A DNA stretch of 27,707 bases. Origin: Mesotaenium endlicherianum (Eukaryota; Streptophyta; Zygnematophyceae; Zygnematales; Mesotaeniaceae). This document shows, piece after piece, positions 1 through 9,356 of this stretch. The position numbers and the translations under genes were made by a program. The stretch covers positions 1 through 27,707 of the forward strand of contig WELA01000730.1 in the NCBI GenBank assembly GCA_009602735.1. The letters are read 5' to 3'. Every line of letters starts with the position of its first letter. Position 1 is the stretch's first letter. The notes under the pieces are model-generated. The model was given only the letters and a program-made list of their open reading frames with translations. It made no database searches and had not been told where the DNA came from.

Positions 1-76
1 CCTAAACCCTAAACCCTAAACCCTAAACCCTAAACCCTAAACCCTAAACCCTAAACCCTAAACCCCAAACCCTAAA
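1..76 (+). repeat. Plant-type telomere repeat array (CCCTAAA)n
   Basis: One partial unit (CCTAAA), eight perfect CCCTAAA units, one variant CCCCAAA (63-69) and a final perfect unit (70-76). The C-rich strand read 5' to 3' at the left edge is the orientation expected at a left chromosome end, so the window begins in the telomere and the following sequence is subtelomeric. This heptamer is the Arabidopsis-type repeat common across streptophytes. The variant lies in the proximal part, where degenerate units normally accumulate. Confidence 0.98.
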
Positions 77-324
77 CTTGTATGTGGTGTGGTGCGCATG
101 GGCGTGGGTCATCAAGATGAGCGAGGGCTGTTGGTGGGATTGCACAGGGGTGCTTGCTTGTTGCTCGAAAGCAAAAAAAGCAGGCCTGGGCTGGTCCATG
201 CGGGGGCGAGGGCGGGGCGTCCATCGGGCAGCGTCTGAGAGTTACTGGCTTAGGCTAGCAGGACGACAGGTGGCGGGCTGCCTGACGCTGATTTGCCGTG
301 ATTCTGTAGGAGTGTGCAGGAGCA

Positions 325-540
325 CGGGGTGCCTTTGTGTGTGTTTGAGTATGTGTGCTGTGCACGAGTGCACGCGTGTGTGTGCGGCGAGTGCCGGTGT
401 GATGGCGTGGGAGGTGTTGGCGCGCACGTGGGCATTTGCATGGTTGCGTGCATCAGCAAACACGCGCATGCATGCATGTGCATGTGCGTGTGTGTGTAAG
501 GGTGCATGCGTGTGCGTCTGCATGCATGTGTCTGCGTAAG
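325..540. repeat. Degenerate GT-rich subtelomeric tract
   Basis: Irregular GTGTGT/GTGCATGC-type sequence with many TGCATG and GCATGCATG words and no fixed period. Open frames here are low-complexity Cys/Val/His strings on opposite strands and I do not treat them as genes. Alternating purine-pyrimidine sequence like this can favour left-handed DNA. Confidence 0.8.
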
Positions 541-584
541 TCCATTGGGCATGCGTGGGCTCATCTCTCCCTCCCTCGATTATC

Positions 585-612
<28 letters not shown>
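585..612. repeat. (TG)14 dinucleotide microsatellite
   Basis: Fourteen uninterrupted TG units followed by CGCGTGTGT. Likely polymorphic in length. Confidence 0.97.
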
Positions 613-616
<4 letters not shown>

Positions 617-1717
617 TGTGTCTCTTGGGCAGTGTCCCGCTGGTGGTCTGCTCACAGACTTCCATAACTTTATCTTTTGCCTTCAACTTGTCGCTCTAGG
701 TCATCTGGTCCTGCTGTCCTTCCAGTACAACCTTGGACTCTTTGCCTGGGTCTTGAACCTATTGGTCTCGGCGGCCGTACTTTGAGGGAAGCCTATCTCC
801 TGTATTGCAGATTCCAGCCCTGCAATTGTCATCCCCGAGATTGCCCGGACATTGCCTGTCACATGCTTGAGCTAGGTCGAGTAATGCACTTGAAGGCCCG
901 ATCCCCACGCTTGGTCTCATTGGTTGGCATGCCGTGAGAGGGTCAGCCCACAGGCCTAACCCCCGGCCCTAAGCGCATCACTAGTTTTGTAGCTCTGCTC
1001 TGTCAGTTTCTCTTGCTTCCAGATAGCGGTGAGTAGTTTGTGCTTCTTCTCTCATTGGTGGTATTCAAAAAAATTATACTCTTTCATTGAATATGTAGGA
1101 GTGGCCAAGTTGTGTTCTCCTTTCTGTGGAGATTGTAATGACCAGTACTGGTACGTCTCCATCTACTTTTTGAACATGCTTTCAAATCAATTCCGCGAGT
1201 GGCAAGGTCTGAGAAGTTTCTTTTTTGAATGGTTGTCGTACACGTGCACTTCACCTTCAAATTTCAATTTGTTCTTGTATGAAGGATATACGCTAAGTGT
1301 CTTCTTAGCTCACGCATTTTTTTTGATATAGATTGCCTCCCCGAGGTTTGATTGATACGCAATGTACCTCGGACGAGACACGTGACGATACATTAATAGT
1401 GCACCTCCATGCAATTCAGAAGTAGTGGTAGGCAAAGCTGTCACACCTACGCACTTTATTTCTCTTCGTGGCCCAAAAGTAGTGCAAGCAGCAACCTGAT
1501 AAAAGCGCATACGGACATTTGCCTACGTGTATCTCAAAGTGCTTAAATCATGGTAGGAAAGGAGTGGCAAAAGAAAGTTCAACTATGCCCTCAAACTTTA
1601 CAGTGTCTTGCTCAAATGTAATGTCATGTAATTATTAAGCTGCTTGTGTACAAACAGTATTAAACATGTAATGAGCACAATATGTGGAAGAAGGTGAAGA
1701 TGAATACAAGAAAAAGC
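613..1717. other. Subtelomeric stretch without recognisable gene
   Basis: Composition shifts from mixed (613-1020) to AT-rich (1029-1700). Only short open frames without recognisable domains are present. I see no RNA gene, mobile-element terminus or regular repeat here. Confidence 0.6.
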
Positions 1718-1775
1718 ACACACAAGACACCAACACAGGCATGCACACACACATGCACGAACATGTGCATGCCTT
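1718..1775. repeat. CA-rich microsatellite-like tract
   Basis: Interrupted ACACAC/ATGCACAC sequence, the complementary composition to the GT-rich tract nearer the telomere. Similar CA-rich patches recur at about 3312-3334 and 3490-3560. Confidence 0.75.
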
Positions 1776-2071
1776 ACACAACTGTTGTCGTCCCCACCCA
1801 AACACGCCACACTAGGGGGGCGCAGCTGCAGCTGTTGCCCCCGGCCGCACACAGCCCCTGCACTGCCCAACGCATAGTAAGATCGCTGCACCCACCGTTC
1901 TATAAGGGGACAGCCGCTGTTCTGGTCCCTCGCAAGCAGCCCCTCAGCAGCCCGCCGCCCACAGCCCCGCACGCACAAAAATGAACGGGGGCAGCTGCCA
2001 GCTGCTCTCTCGCAAACAGGCCGCGGACACCCCACCCCCCAAGCAGACCCCTGCATCCGCCAGAGCAAGGA

Positions 2072-2083
2072 GGGGGGGGGGGG
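2072..2083. repeat. Homopolymer run G12
   Basis: Twelve consecutive G followed by A and G4, in a C/G-rich low-complexity stretch (about 1800-2400). Such runs are frequent sites of length error in assemblies. Confidence 0.9.
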
Positions 2084-2474
2084 AGGGGCAAGCTCCCCAA
2101 TTGCCCCGGCACATAGAACCCTGCACAGGACATCCCCTGCAAACACAAAGATAAAGAGGCGCAATGGCTGCTGCCTCCCCCAAGAGGGGCGGGCAGTCGC
2201 TGCCGTCGCCTAGTACGCCCTCCCCTCCCCTCAACACACTGTCCGAAGGGGGCGTAGACGCTGTTGCTAGCCTGCAAGCTCACTGCCCTTCTACTCCTCC
2301 TGCAGAGAGCTCTGCTAGCAGCAGCAGCTCCATGCATCACCGACCCCACCCCACCACCCCATCCCCTGCCTGCTGATACGGAGGCTGAAGAGGCGAGTGC
2401 GACCTTGCGCCAAGGAGGCTCAAGATGACTCGACACCTGGCGCCGCCCAGATGCCCCTGGCTGCAGCAGCGGCA

Positions 2475-5400
2475 CTAAGGCCAGATGCTGGCAGCAGAGC
2501 AGACGTAGATCGCAGCTGCTGCCAGGTGGCAGCACCAGGGAGCCCCTGCTGCTAGGTCTGCCTCCAGAGACCGCTCCCACTCCTCGTTGCTCGGCTGCGA
2601 AGACTCCACCGTCTGCACCTGCACCAGGCTCATGGCCGCCCTCAGCTGACTCAGCGCAGCAAGCGCAGACATGCCCCCTTCTTATGCGGCATCGCACACT
2701 GGTACGGCACACCAACCGCAAGGCTCGCAATACGCCACGTGTCGACGCGTGGCAGCCACTTCAGGCATTCCTGCTTGCATGACCGCAGCTGGCAGCGGGA
2801 CCCCAAAATGTGGCCCGCAGGTTGCTTTCATCAGCCGGCACCGTCGGCATGCATGAATCGTGGCAACCTGCACGAGGCACGGCACCGCAGCTGCCTATCT
2901 GTTGGTTGCCGAGACTCCTCTCATCTGCACGGCTGCTCATGTGCGCACGGAATCTCTCTCACGCTCTCTCTGTATGTGATTGTGTGGCATCTGCAGCAAG
3001 AGGACAGGCAGCCAGCCAGCCCGGCAGCCTGGACGTGCTGACGTGGTGGGCCCAGCTCACCACGTGCTTCTCACGCACTTCTTTGCCACCCCGCAGCGCC
3101 GCCGTACGCCGACACGGACAATGGCATGCACAGCACCACCTCCTTCATGCCCTCCTGTCTTGGAACAGACGCTGAGTGGCAGCGCAGTCACCAAGAATAT
3201 GCCCACCCTCCCCACTCCCTCCCTTCTTCTCCCCTTCCCTCTTGCACCATATTAGCCCTAGTGCTGCAGCCTCAGCCACGCAACCATGCAGCACCTCGGG
3301 CTGCTGATGACAGCACACACACATACACACATACAAGCAGGAAGACCCATCACCCAAGCCAACCACCCAGGGAAGCTGGCACGCACGCACGTTACGATGT
3401 TTTACCCGAACCAAAACGAAGAAGCTAGCACCCAGCCATTCCTCACAAAGAGGAGGAGGCGGGGGAGACAATGGCCATCCAACCCCGCCACTCTCCACCC
3501 ACACGCATGCACCTGCGCAAACACAAATGCTCACGCACACGCACGCCTCCACGCCCACACACAAGCCCCCCCCCGGCCCCGGCCTTCCCCTTCCCCCGTT
3601 TCCTCGCCTTCTCTTGCTCACAGAAACAAAAGATTTCATCTGCTCCTGGAGGCCTCAGCTAGCAGTTGCCACACGAAGCCCCATTTTTGCACGCGAAGAG
3701 GGGCAGAGCAGGGCCAAGGAAGCTGCAGGGGTGGGGGTTGGGTCTCTACCTGGCTTGAGTGCGGCAACCGGTGGTGCAAGACTGCAGATATGCACGCCCG
3801 TTGCGTCCAGCTTGCGCGCCGCCACGCTGTCGCCATCAGCACCCGCCAGCGCTGCTGCCCTGGAGTGCGCCCGTGCGTGCAGCGGCCGGGCCTCCAGCGC
3901 CTCCAGCGCCACTTGGCGCACGGCAAAGACGGAGGTGTAGAGCACGAGGGCGTGCGCCTGCTGGCGTGAATGCATGTCCCGCCAGCAGCACGTCTCACAG
4001 CAGCCCGTCCCTTTTGCCCTCATACGCCTGCCCCCCGCAGGGACCCCCCCCCCTAGCTGAACAAACGCCCCCCTCAGACGGTGCTGCTGCTGCTCATGGC
4101 TGTCCCTGCTCCGCCCAGCGCCCAGCTCGGAACCAAGCAAATCCGCAGCAGCCGCGGCGGCACCAGCGGCGACAGCAGGAAGGAGGGGAGGGGGCAGCGT
4201 GCACCTACGGCAGCCTCCTTGAGGGCGGCGGCTACGAGCGCGCGTGGGGTGCGGTCCAGCACACCAAGCCCCACAGCCCCGCACGCCCCTCAGCTTCAGC
4301 TCCGACATTTGGCCCGCCCCTTCGCCCACCAATATCTCATCGTATTCATACTTCTTGGGATAGCGTGGCTTCATTGGCCCCAAGAGGAGCCGCCAGTGTC
4401 AGTCCCACCCCCCCTTCCCCCTCCCCTCCCCTCACCTATGTGGGAGATGAGCCCAGAGTCCTCCCACTGGAGGAGCTCACCTGCCTGCCTGCCTTCTCTT
4501 TGCCTGCCTGCTCTTGCCTGCCTGCCTGCTCTTTGCCCGCCTGCCTGCTGCCCGCCTGTCTCCTGCCTCTTTTGCGTACTCCCTTGCTCGTGTACCTACT
4601 CGTCCTATGCAAGCTCTAGCCTGCCTGCCTGCGAGCTTGCCGGTAGCTGTTCATTAGAGGGCGCGACCTTCAGAACCAGCAGCACTCTACGTAAGCTTCT
4701 AGACGAGCACCGTGGTCAACCCACAAGAGCGTGAGGCCCGAGGTGCATGCACGCAGTCTTTCGGCTGTGGCTGGGCAGCCAGAGTAAGCAGGGAGAGGAG
4801 GGCTCTCCCCCGGCCACACCCCAGCCACAGCCAACACAGCCAGCAAGGCCACGGCCACATGCACACCAAAGTGCCGAGTGCAGTCAGTCAGCAAGCGGGC
4901 TCCAGAGCTGCCAGCGTCAACAGGCGAGCGGAGAGAGAGTGAGGGCAGCTCAACCAGCAATCGCCGCGGCCGACAAGCCCGTGGCGCTGATGCGCACACG
5001 CTCACGCTCCACCCACGCATCGCCCCACAGATTAGCGTCCTCCTCCGAAACGCCCACCCACTGCAGCACGGCCTCCTCAAAGACGTCGCAGAACTGCACC
5101 GCCCACCCTATCACCGCGCACCCACCGCAACCCCCACATGCTCCGTTCCATGGTACACCCCTCCCCCCCTCCCCCTTCCCCGCTCCCCCCCTTTCCTCCC
5201 TCCCTCGCTCGCTTCCTCCCTCTCTTCCCCCTCACTCGCTCGCTCCCTCCTTCCCTCCTTCCCTCCCTGCCTCACTCAGTTCCTACACATGGCATGGCAT
5301 ATGGAGCCTGTGAGATGGCCTGATTAGAATCATGAGAGCAAGGTAAGAAGAAGCAGTCTGTCCCTAGAAGCCTCGCTTGCATACGCATGACGTGACGTGA

Positions 5401-5623
5401 CTCAGACGTAGAAACTCGGCAAATACCTTGTCCACCTGCACCACCTTTCTCTTTACGAACACAATCCTCTCCCGGCTACTTCCTCTTGGTTTGGAACCAC
5501 ACAGCAAGAATCCAATTAGCTATATCAGCTTCAGAATGCAAGATGGAAGAAAGAATCAAAAGTCACCCTTAAAAGGTTCACCTGCCTAAAATGTTGTACA
5601 TTAATCTGTATTGTTGTGTGGAC
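2475..5623 (-). CDS. Candidate multi-exon protein gene, function unknown
   Basis: I do not recognise this protein. On the minus strand a chain of exon-like segments with GT/AG borders keeps one consistent reading phase: 5623-5582, 5468-5427, 5093-4955, 4480-4436, 4288-4209, 3957-3750, 3171-3140 and 2645-2475 (ending in TAG), 759 bases in all. The best-supported part is 5468-3750. Its exons encode ordinary-looking globular sequence (for example RIVFVKRKVVQVDK, FCDVFEEAVLQWVGVSEEDA, ELLQWEDSGLISHI, LVLYTSVFAVRQVALEALEA), unlike the Pro/Arg/His strings of the other frames. It has no obvious signal peptide or membrane helix and looks mostly helical. The start codon is not found and would lie right of 5623, so the gene probably diverges from the ABHD17-like gene. 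The introns are unusual: they carry CCTG repeats and, on the coding strand, long purine tracts. The first exon and the last two are the weakest. It could be a decayed pseudogene. Confidence 0.42.
4481..4632. repeat. CCTG/CCTGC-rich tetranucleotide repeat
   Basis: Imperfect runs of CCTGCCTGCC broken by CTCTTTG, TTTTGCG and similar, in two patches (about 4481-4570 and 4620-4632). It falls in an intron of the minus-strand candidate gene; the minus-strand acceptor CAG at 4481-4483 is the last unit of the repeat. Confidence 0.85.
5152..5280. repeat. Polypyrimidine (CCCT/TCCC) tract, about 130 bp
   Basis: Almost pure C/T on the plus strand, with CTCCCC, CCTTCC and CTCGCTCG words. Long mirror-like polypurine/polypyrimidine tracts can adopt triplex (H-DNA) structure. 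It marks the right end of the G+C-rich subtelomeric block; beyond about 5300 the sequence becomes AT-rich. If the minus-strand gene is real, this is a purine-rich part of one of its introns. Confidence 0.85.
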
Positions 5624-6698
5624 CTCAAGCACACCCCACAGCAGATAGTAAATTTTCGCCAGTCTATACTTCCAACCAATGACAAAGTGGCAACTTGCTC
5701 TGAAATGGCACACTCTCTCTAACGATGTCGTAAAGCATTTCCCCATCTATATACCAAGTATTGAAGCTCTGTTCCCCGCTATATCCTTATTACTTTCTTT
5801 TCAAGATGGCTGCCAAACCTGGCCAAACCGTGCCTACCTATGCAACATATATGATTTGTAGTCCAGCTGTCGCATTTGGTCGGAATCTCCCTCCGACTTG
5901 CCGTTTGCATTTCAGACAATTTCAGACAATTCAGGCGAGTTTAGTAGAAGGTCCGTTGGCGGTCAAGGCAAGCGCCGACGACTCGGGAGTCGGCATTCAG
6001 TCATAAGGTCATCGAACAGAACTACGAGGGAGCATACCCGAGCACAATACTGTGAGGCTAAAAGCCCGCCCTAAGGAAGTAGTCTACAATTCAGTTGCAC
6101 AGATAACCTCGCAACACCAGTCCAGAGGATCTCACATACTCGCAATCAAAGAGAGCTAAAAGCATCGCACCACGTGCTTTCTTGCCTGTTAGCTAAAGTC
6201 AGGTCCAGTTGTTGACTTGTATAAGAGAACACATAGGCAGAGTTGTTAGAGGGTAAAGGTAAAAACTGATAGAATGTAACTTATGGCCTTATTCCGTCCT
6301 TCTACTTTCTCGAGCAACCGTGAGCAACCTTGCTAAGCACTCGTGTAGGAACACAAAGTAGTGCCCGTTATAACGCAACTGCGGTCATTCTCTCGTCCTT
6401 TATTGTTGAATGGGCTAATTTGGTTCAACTCATCAGAGCTTCTTTTGGGTTATTTAAACGTGCCCAACAACCACGATGCCGTCATGAGCTATGTCATCTT
6501 ACAGTGGTTTCGTTTCATGTCATTATCCTGATTCGTATTCTGTCTTTCCGAGCGCAAAAAAGCAGGGCTGTGATGTTGTAAAGTAGGGTTAGGCCCATGG
6601 AAGACGGTGAATATATTTTCCAATGCCTTTTTCAGAAGAGATAGTCCCTTATCGCATCTTATACATTGCTGGTATAGCAATTGAGAAAACTCCATCCA
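5624..6698. promoter_or_regulatory. Probable divergent upstream region
   Basis: About 1.1 kb between the first supported exon of the minus-strand candidate and the ATG of the ABHD17-like gene. It should hold promoter and 5' leader sequences of both. A somewhat G+C-richer segment (about 5925-6010) could be part of a leader. I cannot place a TATA box or start site with confidence, and I see no mobile element in it. Confidence 0.35.
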
Positions 6699-9356
6699 AT
6701 GGGCATAGTCACCTCTTCTATAGCTGCCAAATTTGCCTTCTTTCCCCCACAGCCACCTTCTTACTCAGTCCTGAAAGATCCTATTTCTGAGAAGTTACGC
6801 TTCTCTGATATACCTCCTCTAGAAAATGTAGATGTCCTATGGCTGCACACGAAGCGGAGGCAGGATATTGTGGCAATGTACGTGAAGAACCCGAGAGCCA
6901 AGTATACCATACTTTACTCCCATGGAAATGCAGCCGACTTGGCTCAAATGCATGACTTGTATGTGGAGTTGAGTAACATGTTGCGGGTTAACATTCTTGG
7001 GTATGTCACGTACCCATAGCTCTTAACCCACTCCACCCCCCCCTAGAGAGGTTTTTTCACGTGTCCAATGCCAGTGCCTTAGGATCATCGGGCATCATGA
7101 TAGAATCATAACAATTATGCATGAAGTGCTGGGCTGATTGTATTTTCAGTCGTTAGTGCTGAATGCTGAACCTTAAGTGGGTGTGCCCAGTTGCAGTTCT
7201 TGAGTAAGTTTCACCTCAAAATGCTTAGTTGTTTCTCGTTGAAGCTAGTGCATAGAAGGGAACGACCACTGTACTCCCCTTTTTCCTTTTGCTGAGAGCT
7301 TTGGTGCTACAACCTTTCAAATAGTTCAGGGACTTCTAAGTTCTTTGATTAACACATGTCAAGCAGAGTATTGGATATTGAAGAGTATGCAAAAGAGTAT
7401 GCAAAAGTCATCAATTAGTATGTGATTGAAATAGACTAGGGGCAAGACTGATGCTAAAATAGAGTTGTGGCGTTGGGGGTCTCCCAGTTATGACTACACT
7501 GGTTATGGAGCCTCAACTGGAAAGGTAAGCTGTTCTGGGGGCTCTGCTCTTGGCACATCCTCCTGTTGAACCTTATACTAGCCTGCACTGTCAGTGCGTT
7601 ACTTATTGCTAGTCACCCTAGCCAGCTACTGGCTCTGTACGTTGTAACAGTTGGTATAAACTTCAGCCTTAGTCGGGTCCAACAGCCGAGCTGTGCTGAT
7701 GATGTACTATCCACAATCATGTCCCCTTACTAACATTACCATAATAAACTTCCCTCACGTTTCATCAGTTAAAATGTATTGGTTCAAACAATATGAACTG
7801 TTTTTGTTAGGTTTATTGTCCAGCCTCTTCGTTGTTTCACTAACTTGCTTTGTCTTGTAAATGAATGTTACACTTCTTTGCCATATCGGGGACAGTTGGG
7901 TGGATAGGCCTGATGGGTATACCAGTGAGCTGCTGGCTGCATGCTCCGCACAATCTGCTTTGGGAGATTCTTGCTTGTGAGCATGTGGGCTGTGGGTCTT
8001 GGAGTAGTTGAAAGTTGTGAAGTTATGTAGAGTTCATTAGGTGTAGCTTATGACAGTGGTGTCATCTGAGGCTTAGAATATGCATAAAGGTCTTGATTTG
8101 GGTACCATGTGACTCGGATATCATGCTGAGCAGCAAACAGACTAGGACAGGTGTTTGCTGGTGGGCTTAGGTCTTGAATAAGGAAACACCAACCTGTACA
8201 GAGGAGGCTCAACCCACTCTCTTGGTACACTTCAAGTGTAGGCAACACAAAGTATGAGTTTGGAATCCTTGAGGTTGTCCATTGACATTCTCGAATCAAT
8301 CGTCTACTTGACATGTGTCCTGCAGCCCAGTGAGTATCATACATATGCTGACATTGAGGCTGCCTACAGCTGCTTAGAGAATAAGTATAAATGTTCTCAA
8401 GAAGATATCATACTATATGGCCAGTCAGTTGGGAGTGGGCCCACTGTAGACCTGGCATGCAGACTGCCGAGATTGAGGGGCATCATTCTGCATAGCCCTA
8501 TTCTTTCTGGGGTACGAGTATTGTATCAAGTGAAGAGAACATACTGGTTTGACATATACAAAGTAAGATTTCTTAACATTGCCCACATACCTGCAGTTTT
8601 AAGTGTGTGTCCATGTGGATGATACCTGTGAGCAATGCAGGTATCATTGCCAATCGATATTCATAATGGTTGTAGGTACCTAGAGCCAGCAGTCATTTGA
8701 GGTTACTGCTTACGAAGGGGCCAATTGATCTGCACGCTATTTGGCGGGCGGTTGAATGTGTTATAGGAACTATACAGGCACATGACTTATGCTTGTTGTG
8801 GTGTACAAGCTGGAGGAAGCAGGCTTTGGCAATTCTGGCTAACACTCTGAATCATGGCGTGCAGAACATTGACAAGATCGTCAACGTGAAGTGCCCTGTC
8901 ACCATTCTACATGTAAGCGATTATTTAGCCCCTCGTGTCTTATTGTGCATCGATGCTGCTGTATACTATCTCTCCCCTCTTTTGGCAGTTGAGTACCACA
9001 GCATATGTTATGTACTGACTTGTGGAGTACAGGTGTCACGTGCCTTCTGGACTCGTCAATAGTATTTTGTGAATTATGGCCCTGAAATGGTGCAAGAAAC
9101 TGTTACTTATTGTTCACGTATTGGTCGTCCTATCGGGTTGCAGGGTACGGCTGATGAGGTGGTCGATGTAAGCCATGGGCGCCAGCTTGCTGCTCTGTGC
9201 AAGAAGCAGTTCACTATGTTATGGGTCCCAAATGGCCATCACTGTGATCTCGAGTTTCACCCTGGCTTCATATCTCACTTGCGAAAGTTTTTATCCCATG
9301 TCGACAAGGCGATCCCAGGGGAGGAGACTTCGCGTGCACAGAATGGTACCAGTTGA
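6699..9356 (+). CDS. ABHD17-like alpha/beta hydrolase (predicted protein depalmitoylase)
   Basis: Five exons join in phase: 6699-7000, 7488-7524, 8326-8562, 8865-8912 and 9144-9356 (TGA 9354-9356), giving 278 residues. All introns are GT-AG (487, 801, 302, 231 bp). The N-terminus [17 protein letters not shown] is the plant ABHD17 start and explains choosing the ATG at 6699; Gly2 with Ser/Thr at 5-7 is a likely N-myristoylation signal for membrane attachment. The alpha/beta-hydrolase core shows YSHGNAADL (oxyanion region), the nucleophile Ser147 in GQSVGSG, Asp212 in GTADEVVD and His241 in NGHHCDLE, so the catalytic triad is complete. Animal ABHD17 and the related Arabidopsis enzymes remove S-palmitoyl groups from membrane-bound proteins; that activity is inferred here from family. 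Exon 2 is only 37 bases and encodes the [12 protein letters not shown] strand-turn. Length matches the family and there are no frameshifts or stops, so it looks functional. Confidence 0.95.

Noticed and set aside
78-785. Several overlapping open frames of 60-150 codons on both strands
   Set aside because: They are translations of GT/CA-rich low-complexity DNA (Cys-Val and His-Thr strings) without domains or plausible gene structure.
1598-2730. Long minus-strand frames (188 and 276 codons)
   Set aside because: The sequence is rich in Gly, Arg, Cys and Pro, as expected from a C/G-rich strand with few stops; there is no domain. Only the short segment 2645-2475, in another frame, fits the exon chain.
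3655-4383. 242-codon minus-strand frame starting MGPMKPRYPKKYEYDE
   Set aside because: It joins part of a real-looking exon (3957-3750) to intron sequence. The KPRYPKKYEYDEILV start looks protein-like, but its phase does not fit the preceding exon, whereas an acceptor at 4288 does.
3759-5327. Plus-strand frames of 137-286 codons
   Set aside because: Pro/Ser/Cys-rich readings of C-rich DNA, antisense to the more coherent exon chain.
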